Positions 26,708 to 36,363 of a stretch of DNA of 64,000 nucleotides are shown piece by piece. The position numbers were made by a program, and so were the translations under genes. This stretch comes from Saprospiraceae bacterium (GTDB taxonomy: Bacteria > Bacteroidota > Bacteroidia > Chitinophagales > Saprospiraceae), in the NCBI GenBank assembly GCA_020630435.1, contig JAHDBJ010000009.1, forward strand, positions 1 through 64,000. Direction: 5' to 3'. Below the pieces are notes generated by a model. It ran no database searches and was not told the DNA's origin. It saw only the letters and a list, made by a program, of their open reading frames with translations. Within the stretch, counting starts at the first letter, position 1, and each line of letters opens with the position of its first letter.

Positions 26708-27934
26708 TTATAAGCTAGAAGCTAATAAAAGATTAATATCAGTTGTCTTGATTTGAAATCTTTCTCCCAAATATCGGTTCGTTAGAATACCCTTATATAG
26801 ATATACACCATGTCTTAGCCCCAAATGATCATAGATAAGTCGTTCGATGCTACCTGTATGCTGGGTTTTTTGGAGTAAGGAGGTAATAATATTACTAGTA
26901 GCAGCTGATGCGGTTCGAGCTACTTTAGAAGCAATATTAGGGACACAATAATGAATAATATCATGTTTGATAAAGGTAGGATTGTCATGTGTGCAAATTT
27001 CTGAAGTTGCGAAACAGCCGCCTTGATCAATACTAACATCTACGATGACAGCACCAGCCTTCATATTCATCACCATTTCTTCACTAATTACACAGGGCGT
27101 TCGTCCAATCTCTGAATGAATTGCACCAATAGCCACATCCGCAGTAAGTAATTCTCGTTTGATATAAACTGGGTTTAATGTAGAAGTATACAATTGATGC
27201 CCAACTTGGTTTTGAATACGCATCAATTTATAAACATTATCATCAAAAATCCGAACTTCGGCTCCTAATCCTAAGGCTGTTCTGGTGGCAAATTCAGCCA
27301 CAACGCCTGCTCCTAGTATGACTACTTTTGCTGGAGGGACGCCTGAAATACCAGCTAATAAAACGCCACGTCCTCCTTTGTTTGTAGAGGCGAGTAGCTC
27401 GGCGGCTGTAAGCATCGCACTGATACCAGCCATTTCGCTCATAATACGTACTAGAGGGAAGGTACCATTATCATCTTGGATATATTCCATTGCTAATGCG
27501 ATAACCCGTTTTTGACGTAGTTGATTAATATAATCTGCGTTCATGGTAGGCAGATGGAGAGGAGATATAATAATCTGCCCAGGGTGTAACATATCGATTT
27601 CTGCACGGGTTGGAGGAGCAATTTTAATCAGTACATCAGATTTAAAAACACTTTCTTTGCTATACGAAATCTCAGCACCAGCTTCGGAATAAGCATGATC
27701 AGAAAAATTGGATTTTTCGCCAGCACCAGCCTCAATAACCACTCGGTGACCATTACTAACAAGTGTATAAACAGATGAAGGGACTAGAGGAACTCTTTTT
27801 TCTTGAAATGTGGTTTCCTTAGGAATTCCAATAAATAATTTATTGGGTTTTTGGCGTACAGCAAGTCGTTCTTCTTGTGGGCTTAATTGACCTTCGGAAA
27901 AAAAAGTAGGAATTTTTATTCGCTTATCACTCAT
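26708..27934 (-). CDS. ald: Alanine dehydrogenase
   Basis: An NAD-dependent enzyme that reversibly deaminates L-alanine to pyruvate and ammonia; same fold as transhydrogenase alpha subunit. Family motifs: IGIPKETTFQEKRVPLVPS (N-terminal substrate domain), EAGAGEKSNFSDHAYSEAGA, then the Rossmann GxGxxG as VVILGAGVVAEFATRTALG, and VIVDVSIDQGGCFATS. At 408 aa it is slightly longer than usual, with ~25 extra N-terminal residues and a C-terminal extension. tsaE lies 97 bases upstream on the same strand, an arrangement that recurs in Bacteroidota. Confidence 0.9.
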   Translation of the reverse strand: MSDKRIKIPTFFSEGQLSPQEERLAVRQKPNKLFIGIPKETTFQEKRVPLVPSSVYTLVSNGHRVVIEAGAGEKSNFSDHAYSEAGAEISYSKESVFKSDVLIKIAPPTRAEIDMLHPGQIIISPLHLPTMNADYINQLRQKRVIALAMEYIQDDNGTFPLVRIMSEMAGISAMLTAAELLASTNKGGRGVLLAGISGVPPAKVVILGAGVVAEFATRTALGLGAEVRIFDDNVYKLMRIQNQVGHQLYTSTLNPVYIKRELLTADVAIGAIHSEIGRTPCVISEEMVMNMKAGAVIVDVSIDQGGCFATSEICTHDNPTFIKHDIIHYCVPNIASKVARTASAATSNIITSLLQKTQHTGSIERLIYDHLGLRHGVYLYKGILTNRYLGERFQIKTTDINLLLASSL

Positions 27935-28031
27935 CGAAAATGCTTTAGTTTTAAAAGCAAGACATCTAAAAGATTATTTGAATACGCTACTCAATGGAAT
28001 AGGTTTTTAAGTATATACTCCAGATAACCTA

Positions 28032-28478
28032 TTACAAAAATAAAATTTTTCGAGAGGACTTTGTAATATTTTCAATTCTAATTTTAATATGCCTTTCAGG
28101 CAGTATATTCATAATAACCTCTGGCCATTCAATAAAACAGTAAGCATCATTGTAAATATAATCTTCAATACCTAAATGAATGGCTTCTTCTTCGGATTTA
28201 ATTCGATATAAATCTATATGGTAGATAAGGGTGTTGGTAGTACTTTGATACTCATTTATAATAGAAAAAGTTGGGCTATTGGTCTCATCAATTACGTTGA
28301 GTTGTCGACATATTGCTTTTACAAAAGTTGTTTTGCCTGCACCTAAATCTCCTGTAAGCGTTATTTTTTTTGCATCGCCAATAATCGTCAAAAATTGCTT
28401 AGCGGCATTATCTATATTTTCTAATTCGTATATAATACTTTCCACAAATATATTAGCGTTAAAAAAAGAAGTTGTCAA
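28032..28478 (-). CDS. tsaE: tRNA threonylcarbamoyladenosine biosynthesis ATPase TsaE
   Basis: TsaE powers the TsaBDE complex that makes t6A at position 37 of ANN-decoding tRNAs. The 148-aa protein has Walker A LTGDLGAGKTTFVKAI, SPTFSIINEYQ, the HIDLYRIKSEEEA box and CFIEWPEVI, all in family order. The upstream end of the frame uses TTG at 28478; a GTG at 28445 (VESIIYELENID) is an alternative that fits the family N-terminus well. No ATG is available before the conserved core. Confidence 0.9.
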   Translation of the reverse strand: MTTSFFNANIFVESIIYELENIDNAAKQFLTIIGDAKKITLTGDLGAGKTTFVKAICRQLNVIDETNSPTFSIINEYQSTTNTLIYHIDLYRIKSEEEAIHLGIEDYIYNDAYCFIEWPEVIMNILPERHIKIRIENITKSSRKILFL

Positions 28479-28522
28479 ACCTGTTACAACTTCTCCTATT
28501 AAAAATTTAAATAATTTCTATA

Positions 28523-29746
28523 TCAACGTATAAGTGATAGGCTTCCTACATTTGTTTTTTCTTCTCCATCACAAGTATATTTAACCTTATAAAGTAATAT
28601 GCCTGGATTCATAGGCTCTCCTCTAAAGTTGCCATCCCATTTTTCAAAAGCATTGTCTGTCATAAAGACTCTACTACCCCAACGATCAAAGATTTCGAAG
28701 GAAACTAAGTTTTGAATTATATAGGGGTTACTAATACCATATTCATCATTGAGTTGATCATTATTAGGTGTAAATGCTCTAGGCAGAAATATCTCTTCAC
28801 AACCAAGTTCAGCGGGATCGATAACAGTTACTCTAAGCGTATCATAAGCAATGCAGCCGTCGGGATGTGCAAAACTAAGACGATATGAGGTTGTTTGCTC
28901 AGGGATTAAGGTTGTGTTAGAAGCTGTTTTATCTTGGATTCCCCCATTAGGATTATCGGCTATCCATTCAAATTGGTCTGCACATGTACCTGTAATATAG
29001 GTTTCAATAGAAGAACCTAAAAAGACAATGGTATCATTAGTAGCGATAAAATCAGGCATGAGGTATTCTTCTTCAATCTCTTCGGGTAACATTGCTTTGT
29101 CAAAAACTTTCAACTCATCTATATACCCTCTAAAACGCACAACCGTTGGACTTGCATTACATGGGCTGTCAGCAATGCTTAATACATTATTAAGCAAATC
29201 CACTCTAGAGACTGTTTGTGATTCACTAACAAGTTGCCCATTAAGAAAGAGCCTTGCTTTGCCAGCTTCTCTAACAACTACTGCGTGTTGCCAGCAATTA
29301 GTAAAATCGGCATTAGCAGACATGGAATTGGATTTTGAAGTATTTTCACTTATAGAAACATTAACGAAGCGATTGCTATGCGTATAATTGAAGCCGAAAG
29401 CATTATTGGCAGTACAATCATCTCTATAGGATAAAATATCCATGGGGATATTCCCGCCACCGAGAACTTTGAAGTAAAAACTTATAGTAAAGTTTCTAGT
29501 TCCAAAATAGTTGTTTACATTTCCAATGAATATAATTCTATCATCTATGCCATCAAATGAAAGTGCATTCCCTGATACGCCACAAACACAACCTGGATTT
29601 CCGAACATTTCACCACCAGCAATACTATCTAAAGAATCTCTAGCTGTACAATCATCAAAGGAATAATAAGCGACTAAGTTCGGATGTAATTGAGCAGCTA
29701 AGTTAGAGGTAAACCATAAGCCTAAAAATAAGATAAAATATCTCAT
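28523..29746 (-). CDS. Secreted LamG-domain protein with T9SS type B sorting domain
   Basis: A 407-aa exported protein. The signal peptide (MRYFILFLGLWFTSNLAA) is followed by a concanavalin A-like/LamG domain at about residues 22-230 (LVAYYSFDDCTARDS, YVDEL-type segment GYIDELKVFDKAM). An Ig-like linker (to ~310) precedes the CHU_C domain: LPRAFTPNNDQLNDEYGI, VSFEIFDRWGSRVF, KWDGNFRGEPMNPG and a terminal SLIR. The CHU_C domain sends the protein through the type IX system to the surface. LamG domains commonly bind glycans or matrix, but no ligand can be named. It lies just upstream of tsaE and may share its transcript. Confidence 0.9.
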   Translation of the reverse strand: MRYFILFLGLWFTSNLAAQLHPNLVAYYSFDDCTARDSLDSIAGGEMFGNPGCVCGVSGNALSFDGIDDRIIFIGNVNNYFGTRNFTISFYFKVLGGGNIPMDILSYRDDCTANNAFGFNYTHSNRFVNVSISENTSKSNSMSANADFTNCWQHAVVVREAGKARLFLNGQLVSESQTVSRVDLLNNVLSIADSPCNASPTVVRFRGYIDELKVFDKAMLPEEIEEEYLMPDFIATNDTIVFLGSSIETYITGTCADQFEWIADNPNGGIQDKTASNTTLIPEQTTSYRLSFAHPDGCIAYDTLRVTVIDPAELGCEEIFLPRAFTPNNDQLNDEYGISNPYIIQNLVSFEIFDRWGSRVFMTDNAFEKWDGNFRGEPMNPGILLYKVKYTCDGEEKTNVGSLSLIR

Positions 29747-29836
29747 ATTGATATTATTATTTTAAATACAATAAATTAGATTTCAAGAATTTCTAAAAAA
29801 GTTAAGGTCTTTTCTCCTACTGTAAAAGGAGGATAT

Positions 29837-30148
29837 TTAACCACCAAATAATCCCCCCATACCAGGAGGTAACATATCGTTGATTAGTTTTTGAGATTCT
29901 ATAGCTTCTCTTTCTGCTGCTTGAGCCAATACTCTATTTATTGCAATAAGTAAAAGATCTTCCAACTCTTCTGAATCTCCAGAATTTAATTTTGTTTTAT
30001 CAATCTTTATATTGATAATTTCTCTGTTGGCATTTGCTTCAATTACGACAGCTTTATCGCCAACTTCTTCTTTAACGATAATTTCTGCCAATTTCTTTTT
30101 CATGGCAGCTTGTTTTTCTTCCATATTGCCTAATAAATCTCCAAACAT
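29837..30148 (-). CDS. YbaB/EbfC family nucleoid-associated protein
   Basis: A 103-aa DNA-binding protein. It has the family start MFGDLLGNMEEKQAAMKKKL, a central beta-sheet (VIEANANREIINIKIDKTKL), a helix ending with EAIESQKLINDM, and the Gly-rich tail PPGMGGLFGG. YbaB dimers clamp non-specifically on DNA. In many bacteria the gene neighbours dnaX/recR, which are not here. It is 90 bases upstream of the LamG/CHU_C gene. Confidence 0.9.
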   Translation of the reverse strand: MFGDLLGNMEEKQAAMKKKLAEIIVKEEVGDKAVVIEANANREIINIKIDKTKLNSGDSEELEDLLLIAINRVLAQAAEREAIESQKLINDMLPPGMGGLFGG

Positions 30149-30193
30149 ATCTTAGACTGATTTAATGTTTCAAAATAAAAGCCCAAAAATACC

Positions 30194-30231
30194 AAAAAAG
30201 CTGTCTCTTTAGTATAGGAGACAGCTTTTTT
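30194..30231 (-). terminator. Terminator of the DUF2853 gene
   Basis: A perfect 14-bp stem (30194-30207 and 30218-30231) with A/T runs on both sides sits 57 bases past the minus-strand DUF2853 stop codon and upstream of ybaB. Confidence 0.85.
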
Positions 30232-30287
30232 ATGATTGATTTTAAGGTGCTATTTTGATAGAACCTTAAATAGAATTACCTGCAATA

Positions 30288-30626
30288 TTATACAAACATT
30301 GATTCTTTTCCGAATTTTTGAACCAATAGGTAGTAGAATACAGCTCTGAATTTATTTCGATTAGAAGAACCGAAAGTATCAACAACACCTGAAATGGCTT
30401 CGTCTAATTCAGGACCATCCTTTAAGCCTAATTTTTTGATTAGGAAATTGTTTTTTACTCTTGCTAATTCTTCAGAGTCAGAGCTTGATACTAAAGAAGC
30501 ATCAGCCTTATAAATAGAAGGACCACATGCTTTAGTAACTGCTTTCAATAGATCAGCATCAACTTTAATGCCTAATTTGTTCATTTCATCGGTGTATTTA
30601 GCCAATGCGTCATCAAATTTACTCAT
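30288..30626 (-). CDS. DUF2853 family protein
   Basis: A 112-aa cytosolic protein, recognised by GPSIYKADASLVSSSDSEEL, the conserved VKNNFLIKKLGLKDGPELD and the C-terminal SNRNKFRAVFYYLLVQKFGKES. The family is small, helical and common in Bacteroidota and Proteobacteria, with no known function. The gene is bounded by a candidate promoter and a terminator, so it is probably transcribed alone. Confidence 0.9.
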   Translation of the reverse strand: MSKFDDALAKYTDEMNKLGIKVDADLLKAVTKACGPSIYKADASLVSSSDSEELARVKNNFLIKKLGLKDGPELDEAISGVVDTFGSSNRNKFRAVFYYLLVQKFGKESMFV

Positions 30627-30723
30627 GATTCTTGTTTGTTTTAAAATGATTATAAAATGAGTTTGTTTTCTTATTTAGAGTAGAAAAGTGTCTAATAGTC
30701 ACTCGCTTCTATTCCGATGCCTA

Positions 30724-30731
30724 CAAATGTA
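30724..30731 (-). promoter_or_regulatory. Candidate -7 element for the DUF2853 gene
   Basis: On the minus strand TACATTTG matches TAnnTTTG, 97 bases upstream of the DUF2853 ATG. No -33 motif was seen. Confidence 0.35.
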
Positions 30732-30843
30732 TTAAATTTCATTAAACTTCCGTACTAATTTTTAAAAAAAATAAGCCATTAGACTTGATATAATCATTTA
30801 TAAATTGCGAATTATTCTAATTTGTACTTTGTACTAAAAATAT

Positions 30844-31752
30844 TTATTGAATAACTATTTTTTTAAAAATAGTCTTATTGATTTTTACAATATATAGAGC
30901 GGGCGATAAGTTGGAAATATCTAAATCTATTGTATTAGAATTAATCTGAGCTTGTTCTATAAATAATTGACCCTTCAAATCAAATATTTCTACAGATTTA
31001 ATTAGTTCTGAGTGTAATATTTGAATGTGATCTGTTGCAGGATTGGGTGCGATATTTACAGTTTGCGTATTAGGTTCATTTATTATTCTATTTTCATTAT
31101 TAGATATTTGACAGGCTTCTGAAAAGGATTGTGAGGGATCTCCATGATGTATAAATTGATAGTAGTTATTTGAATTAAAATGGTTTTGGAAATAGGTATA
31201 TTTTGAACCATAACCATTCGTTGCTACAAAAGCTAAATTCATAGGTGTTTCACTGTTTATTATATCAAAAATAGCAATTCCAATCAGCCGCCATTGTGGA
31301 TTGTTTAAATCAGGACAAGCGTTAACTTCTGAATAATCTTCTGCATCCAATGGTGTAGGTTGTTCTAGTGTAATATGGATACTAAAACTTTTATTAGTAA
31401 CATCATTTTTGTAAAGTTGTTTGCCATAAGGTGATTTTGCTTCTTTGCCAAATGTACATAGGGGGGCATCCCCAAACCAAGCAGGATGATAACTTTTGAA
31501 TAAAAGTGCACTAGTGTTATAGTTAAATGTAACATTACTGTCACCGATAAAGATAGGATGAGATTTAGGATAGTAAGAACGAACATAAACCTCTATCCCT
31601 ATTTGATCATCATTACTGTTAAATAGACAATTATAGGGGCTTTTGATCATTGATAATTCAATCGCTGTTGGTTCATATTTATATTGTGCAGTACTAGAGA
31701 TTGAAATAAAAGAAAATAACCCAGATAAAATTAAGAGATATAGATTTTGCAT
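30844..31752 (-). CDS. Secreted protein with T9SS type A sorting domain
   Basis: A 302-aa exported protein: signal peptide (MQNLYLLILSGLFSFISISSTA), a unique beta-rich region of ~190 residues with no recognised domain (YKYEPTAIELSMIKSPYNC, NVTFNYNTSALLFKSYH), and a C-terminal ~70-residue type A sorting domain (NIAPNPATDHIQI, VEIFDLKGQL, NLSPALYIVKI, KKIVIQ). The middle part is reminiscent of cohesin/invasin-like beta-sandwiches, but this is not firm. It is probably anchored on the surface by the type IX system. Confidence 0.85.
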   Translation of the reverse strand: MQNLYLLILSGLFSFISISSTAQYKYEPTAIELSMIKSPYNCLFNSNDDQIGIEVYVRSYYPKSHPIFIGDSNVTFNYNTSALLFKSYHPAWFGDAPLCTFGKEAKSPYGKQLYKNDVTNKSFSIHITLEQPTPLDAEDYSEVNACPDLNNPQWRLIGIAIFDIINSETPMNLAFVATNGYGSKYTYFQNHFNSNNYYQFIHHGDPSQSFSEACQISNNENRIINEPNTQTVNIAPNPATDHIQILHSELIKSVEIFDLKGQLFIEQAQINSNTIDLDISNLSPALYIVKINKTIFKKIVIQ

Positions 31753-31929
31753 TTTTTTTTTTGTATAAAGATTCTTTTGTCCCTAGTAGAAGGTTGGTGA
31801 ATATTTATAATTTAAAATTAAGAATAGGAGGGAGGAGAAATTAGCTTCTAACCAATGTATATAAACATAAGTTTAAATAAGGTATTCGAGGGAGCTATCT
31901 TCATAAAACTAATGGTAATTCGGTAATAT

Positions 31930-31985
31930 CTAAAACACGAATGTATAAGTGCTTCTTTTTTCTGTATAAGTGCGTATTTTTTTAT
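31930..31985. repeat. Short direct repeat in spacer
   Basis: TGTATAAGTGC followed by a T-rich run occurs twice with a 21-bp period, at about 31942 and 31963, in the 247-bp gap between the T9SS protein and the Omp85-like gene. The rest of the gap shows no gene. Confidence 0.35.
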
Positions 31986-31999
31986 AGAAAAGAATAGAG

Positions 32000-34900
32000 C
32001 TAGAAATCTGTTCCCATAGAAAAATGCCATCTAGGTTTTTGTATGACTTTTGTTTCTATACCTCTTGCATAGTCCACTTTTAGGAAGTAGCCAAAGATGG
32101 TTGTTCTAAGCCCTACACCGTATCCTGCGACAATGGGATCTCGAAAATAGTTGACTTGTACAGAAATCGCATCTGCACTTTCCACAAATACAGTATTCAA
32201 TGGATTATCATCATCAAAAGGAGAAGTTCCCTGCCAAGCAGTACCTACATCAAAAAAGCCAATGACTTGGAAGTTTCTAATAAAACCTGAACGAATAGAA
32301 CGACGATAAAGATATTTGAAGACGGGGACTCTAAGTTCTACATTTGCCAGAGCAAAAGAATTTCCGTTTCTAATATTTTGTTTAAAACCACGAATATTAG
32401 TAGCAAGTGTTTGATAAGCAAATTCATCAGAATTAGGAATTGGAATGGTTGTATTAAAACTTGGAAATAAAGAATTGTTGACACCCCCTAAATAGTAAAG
32501 TATTTTTTCAGAGCCAAAAGATGTTGCTGCTGCAATTCTACCAGCAATAATAGAGTGTTTACCAAGTCGCTCATAGTGTCTAGCATCCAATCCTACCAGA
32601 GTCATAAATCCTTTATTAAATTCAAGCTTAAGCTCATCTTTTAATTGTAGGTCGAAACCTTTGATAATTTCTGTATAAAACTTATAACGACTTCCATTTT
32701 TAATATTAAGACTAACATCTAATGTATTGTCAAAAACATATTCTAATTTTAGACCTACTCGTTGCTCATTTTCTAGAGGAGAATTCAAAGAAAAATCATC
32801 AATAGCGTAATAATGGAATTTATCATTTCTAAGAGTAACAATTCCTCGGATACTAGTGAAGATATCCAAAGGATAACGTGCTTCAAAAGTTCCTAAATCT
32901 GTAGCAGAGCGGGTTCTATAGGGCGTGTATTGTGTAGGTAACGCACCATTAGGAGGGACATCAAGTGTATTGGATTGACTTCTATGGTAAAAAGAATAGT
33001 ATTTATCCAACCTATTTTTTTTATCTTTAAATACCACAAAGTATTCTGCACCATTAAAAGTAGTCGGTACACGAACACCTCCTTCTAGTTCATAGTCTTC
33101 GAATAGATCTTCTACACTTCCTTTTAAAAATATACCAGGAGGAGGAGTGGTCAATCTATTATTGATACCACTATTAGTAAATCTATTCCCCGCATAACTA
33201 TCCAAACCTCCAAAAAGCAAACCATTATCTAATTGTGTAGTAATGTGGTTTGTTCTAAATTTTAACCTAGATGGTGTGACACGAGACTGTCTAAATTTAT
33301 GAATGCCTTCTATTTCTTCAATGGCATTTAAAGAAGGAGATGTTTTGACAATTAATGATTCTACAACGGTTTCCTTTTCTCCTTCATCTGTAATGATTTC
33401 TTTTTCAACAATCTTCTTTTCGACTTTTTTCTTTTTTAATAAATCCTCCTTAAAATCACTTTGGAAAAAATCATAATTCATATTAAGTTGAGTCGTATCT
33501 TCTAGTTCTCTTGCAGCGATTTTGTCTTCTGGGAATTCAGTTACAAATTCGATTTTATTTTGTTCTTTCAATTCTTTTTCTACAGCTTTGATCTGTGCTT
33601 GTTCTTCTTGTATCCGCTGTTCAGTAATATATGTTTTAACTATTTGTTGCATATAAGAAGTATTCAGCGGAAATTTCTTTTGATTTCTATCAATATCATC
33701 AAAGTAATATTCATAAATACCATTATTATAGACAGCCTCTCCGATTTTTTGCGATAAAGGAGAGGTGTTGAATTCTATTATATTTCTATTATATGATGTA
33801 TTAGGAAATGTTAAAGCATATTTTTTTATGACAGGTTTGGTAATGGTTGAATCTATTAATTTTTTATCAATGTTAAGGGTTGAGTCTTGGTGTAAAATTA
33901 TTTCTTCCCCATCTTTCAAATAGATATATTTTTCGTAGTAAGCAATATAATCTTTTAGGTATCCAGTATATCTGTTATAAATGCCTGAATCATCACTCAA
34001 ATAAGCAAAATAAGTAGAATCTAATAGCATAGGATTACGCTCATTTGCTGTAGGAGTATTGGTGACACGAACCAATTCATCGTTGTCGGGTTCTAAACTA
34101 TGGTAGTAGATATCGAAAGTTTGAATAGGTAAAATAGTATCTAATCTCATTTTAGTTAACACAGAATCTTGGCGGTTAGAAGAGAATAAAATACCATTTT
34201 TACCATCAATCTTAACAACTGTTGCATCCAAATCATCCCAGAAGTCATTGGTTATTCTAGATGTTTGGCGGTTGGTCGTTCTATATTTAAAAATATCTGA
34301 ATAACCATTGACCATAGCTGAAAAAATGAGGTCTTTAGCATTGAGATAATCCATACTGAAAATACGCTGGTATTGAGGTGCAAGGACATCTTCAAAAGGT
34401 TCTCCTGTTTCAGTGTTGTATAATAAAAATTGTATAACATCTCGTTTTTCGTAGATGATAGCCAGTTCTTGATTGTTAGGATTCCACTCTAATAAAGGAT
34501 AATTATAGTCTGTAGCCTGAAAAGGATTACGATGACCGCCTTTTAAGATAAGTTTTCGCTTACCTGTTTCTAAATCTTGGACATATACTTTGAATTTGCC
34601 TATCTCATTAGAAACATAAGCGAATCGTTTTCCATCAGGGCTAATTTTAAATTGACTAAGTGGAAGTTTTCTTTTATTTTTTATTTCAATTTTGTTTTTA
34701 CTAGGAAGTTGACCATTTAGTTTTTCGTTTTTATATTTTTTTTCATAAAAACTATACCATGTCTCGGTTGTCCGATAATAGGTTGTTCCTAGAACATATA
34801 AGAAGCCATTTTCGACACTTCTATTAATCCTAGTAAGGTATAAAAGATTAGAAACAGTCGCTTTACCATAATTTTGACTTATAAAATACCACATAGATTG

Positions 34901-35545
34901 ACCAGCTAAACGAGGATTGGCATCAACAAAGTCCTCAAAATCTTCATACCGTTCATTTAAGAAAGCATCTCTTAATTGATCATCTAAATCTGTATTCCAT
35001 TCTTCTCCAATATAGGCAACAAGCCCTTCTGTAAACCATTCTGGCAAATTGAGCAAGACAGCATTTTGTACGATTTCTTGTAAGTTAGAACCGAACATCA
35101 TAGTATTCATGTACACTCTAGCGATTCCTTCTCTTACTTGTTTTCTAAAATTGGTATGATTACCATCAAAATAGACAAAAACTTTATTTCCTACTATTTT
35201 GGTTTGTCCACCTGTATTGACAAAAGTTTCTTCACTCCCAATATTACTTTGTTTTAAATCAGTTAAATCATTATAGATGATAAGTTGTATTTTCTTATTG
35301 ATTCGATGTTCCATCAAATTTTGAATTTCTTCAAAATCCATTTCTGCAATTTGTATGGCAGCTTGTCCTAGTGTTCGACCTCCTGCATACCAATAAGCGA
35401 TAAAATTTGGACTCTCATATTCCATCCAGTCAAATTCATGGTGTTGAACTCTATTCTTACCAAAAAGAACTTCTGTACCTTGACCACGTAGGTTCAATAC
35501 ACTAAAAAGAAAAACAACAGATAATGTAATTTTAAAAATCTTCAT
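32000..35545 (-). CDS. Outer-membrane protein: degenerate zincin-like domain, PD40 propeller and Omp85/BamA-like barrel
   Basis: A 1181-aa envelope protein with signal peptide (MKIFKITLSVVFLFSVLNLRG). Residues ~30-290 resemble a peptidase-MA zincin (ESPNFIAYWYAGG, LPEWFTEGLVAYIGEEW), but the metal site HExxH position reads VREGIARVY, with both His replaced by Arg, so it is probably inactive. Residues ~300-560 carry TolB/PD40-type propeller blades (KISPDGKRFAYVSNEIGKF). A long coiled, charged stretch (about 650-760) follows. The C-terminal ~330 residues look like an Omp85 surface-antigen barrel: RGIVTLRNDKFHYY, GFFDVGTAWQGTSPF, AGYGVGLRTTIFGYFLKVDY, and a terminal Phe. This three-part organisation is known in Bacteroidota; the role is unknown. 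The gene is probably monocistronic. Confidence 0.8.
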   Translation of the reverse strand: MKIFKITLSVVFLFSVLNLRGQGTEVLFGKNRVQHHEFDWMEYESPNFIAYWYAGGRTLGQAAIQIAEMDFEEIQNLMEHRINKKIQLIIYNDLTDLKQSNIGSEETFVNTGGQTKIVGNKVFVYFDGNHTNFRKQVREGIARVYMNTMMFGSNLQEIVQNAVLLNLPEWFTEGLVAYIGEEWNTDLDDQLRDAFLNERYEDFEDFVDANPRLAGQSMWYFISQNYGKATVSNLLYLTRINRSVENGFLYVLGTTYYRTTETWYSFYEKKYKNEKLNGQLPSKNKIEIKNKRKLPLSQFKISPDGKRFAYVSNEIGKFKVYVQDLETGKRKLILKGGHRNPFQATDYNYPLLEWNPNNQELAIIYEKRDVIQFLLYNTETGEPFEDVLAPQYQRIFSMDYLNAKDLIFSAMVNGYSDIFKYRTTNRQTSRITNDFWDDLDATVVKIDGKNGILFSSNRQDSVLTKMRLDTILPIQTFDIYYHSLEPDNDELVRVTNTPTANERNPMLLDSTYFAYLSDDSGIYNRYTGYLKDYIAYYEKYIYLKDGEEIILHQDSTLNIDKKLIDSTITKPVIKKYALTFPNTSYNRNIIEFNTSPLSQKIGEAVYNNGIYEYYFDDIDRNQKKFPLNTSYMQQIVKTYITEQRIQEEQAQIKAVEKELKEQNKIEFVTEFPEDKIAARELEDTTQLNMNYDFFQSDFKEDLLKKKKVEKKIVEKEIITDEGEKETVVESLIVKTSPSLNAIEEIEGIHKFRQSRVTPSRLKFRTNHITTQLDNGLLFGGLDSYAGNRFTNSGINNRLTTPPPGIFLKGSVEDLFEDYELEGGVRVPTTFNGAEYFVVFKDKKNRLDKYYSFYHRSQSNTLDVPPNGALPTQYTPYRTRSATDLGTFEARYPLDIFTSIRGIVTLRNDKFHYYAIDDFSLNSPLENEQRVGLKLEYVFDNTLDVSLNIKNGSRYKFYTEIIKGFDLQLKDELKLEFNKGFMTLVGLDARHYERLGKHSIIAGRIAAATSFGSEKILYYLGGVNNSLFPSFNTTIPIPNSDEFAYQTLATNIRGFKQNIRNGNSFALANVELRVPVFKYLYRRSIRSGFIRNFQVIGFFDVGTAWQGTSPFDDDNPLNTVFVESADAISVQVNYFRDPIVAGYGVGLRTTIFGYFLKVDYARGIETKVIQKPRWHFSMGTDF

Positions 35546-35606
35546 ATATAGAAAGGATGTTAATACTTATTGAGTTTATCCAATACCTAATTTACTACTT
35601 ATTCTG

Positions 35607-35614
35607 TACTTTTG
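35607..35614 (+). promoter_or_regulatory. Candidate -7 element for the metallo-hydrolase gene
   Basis: TACTTTTG matches TAnnTTTG, 101 bases before the ATG at 35716, in the 170-bp divergent spacer. No -33 motif was found. Confidence 0.3.
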
Positions 35615-35715
35615 CTAATCTAAGTACCTTGATAGAAGTAAACCTTACTAGAAACAACGTAAAAAAAAGCATTTAGGCTAACATAAAAGCTGAATTTTTA
35701 CACAAAAAAACAAAA

Positions 35716-36363
35716 ATGACAACTGTACAGTCTTTTGTATTCAGTCCTTTTCAGGAAAACACTTATATATTATACGACGAAACGAACGAATGTATTATAA
35801 TCGATCCAGGTTGTTATAATCGTAATGAACAGAAAATATTAGAACAATTTATTACTAAAAAAGGATTAACTCCAGTCCGTTTAATTAATACACATTGTCA
35901 TCTAGATCACATTTTTGGGAATAAATTTGTTTCTGAACGATATAATTTAGGTTTAGAAATTCATGAAGGAGAATTACAAGTATTGGATTACGCTTTAGTA
36001 GCAGCCAATATGTATGGTGTCCAAATCGAAAAATCGCCAAATCCTAGTCGTTTTATTGAAGTTGGTGAAACAATCAGTTTTGGAAATACTTCTCTTAAGA
36101 CATTATTTACACCAGGACATTCTCCAGCTAGTATTTCGTTTTTTTGTAAAAAAGATAACTTTGTGATTTCAGGAGATGTACTGTTTTTTATGAGTATTGG
36201 TCGCACAGATTTGCCTGGTGGAAATATGGAAACCTTACTAGCAAGTATTCGTAATGAATTATTTCCACTAGGAGACGATGTTAAGGTGTACTCAGGTCAT
36301 GGTCAGTCTACCACTATAGGATTTGAGAAAGAGAATAATCCTTTTTTGAATGGGCAGTATTAG
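35716..36363 (+). CDS. MBL-fold metallo-hydrolase (glyoxalase II-like)
   Basis: A 215-aa cytosolic hydrolase of the glyoxalase II/YcbL-type. The metal motif is INTHCHLDHIFGN (HxHxDH near residues 59-65). Later ligands are in FTPGHSPASISFF, ISGDVLFFMSIGRTDLPGG and VYSGHGQSTTIGFE. It lacks the C-terminal glutathione-binding domain of true glyoxalase II, as in the shorter YcbL family. The thioester substrate is unknown. It is a single gene with a candidate promoter upstream. Confidence 0.9.
   Translation: MTTVQSFVFSPFQENTYILYDETNECIIIDPGCYNRNEQKILEQFITKKGLTPVRLINTHCHLDHIFGNKFVSERYNLGLEIHEGELQVLDYALVAANMYGVQIEKSPNPSRFIEVGETISFGNTSLKTLFTPGHSPASISFFCKKDNFVISGDVLFFMSIGRTDLPGGNMETLLASIRNELFPLGDDVKVYSGHGQSTTIGFEKENNPFLNGQY

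Noticed and set aside
31848..32030. 60-codon minus-strand frame after the T9SS protein
   Set aside because: It overlaps the 3' end of the large Omp85-like gene in another frame, and its sequence (rich in Phe, Tyr, Lys) looks random.
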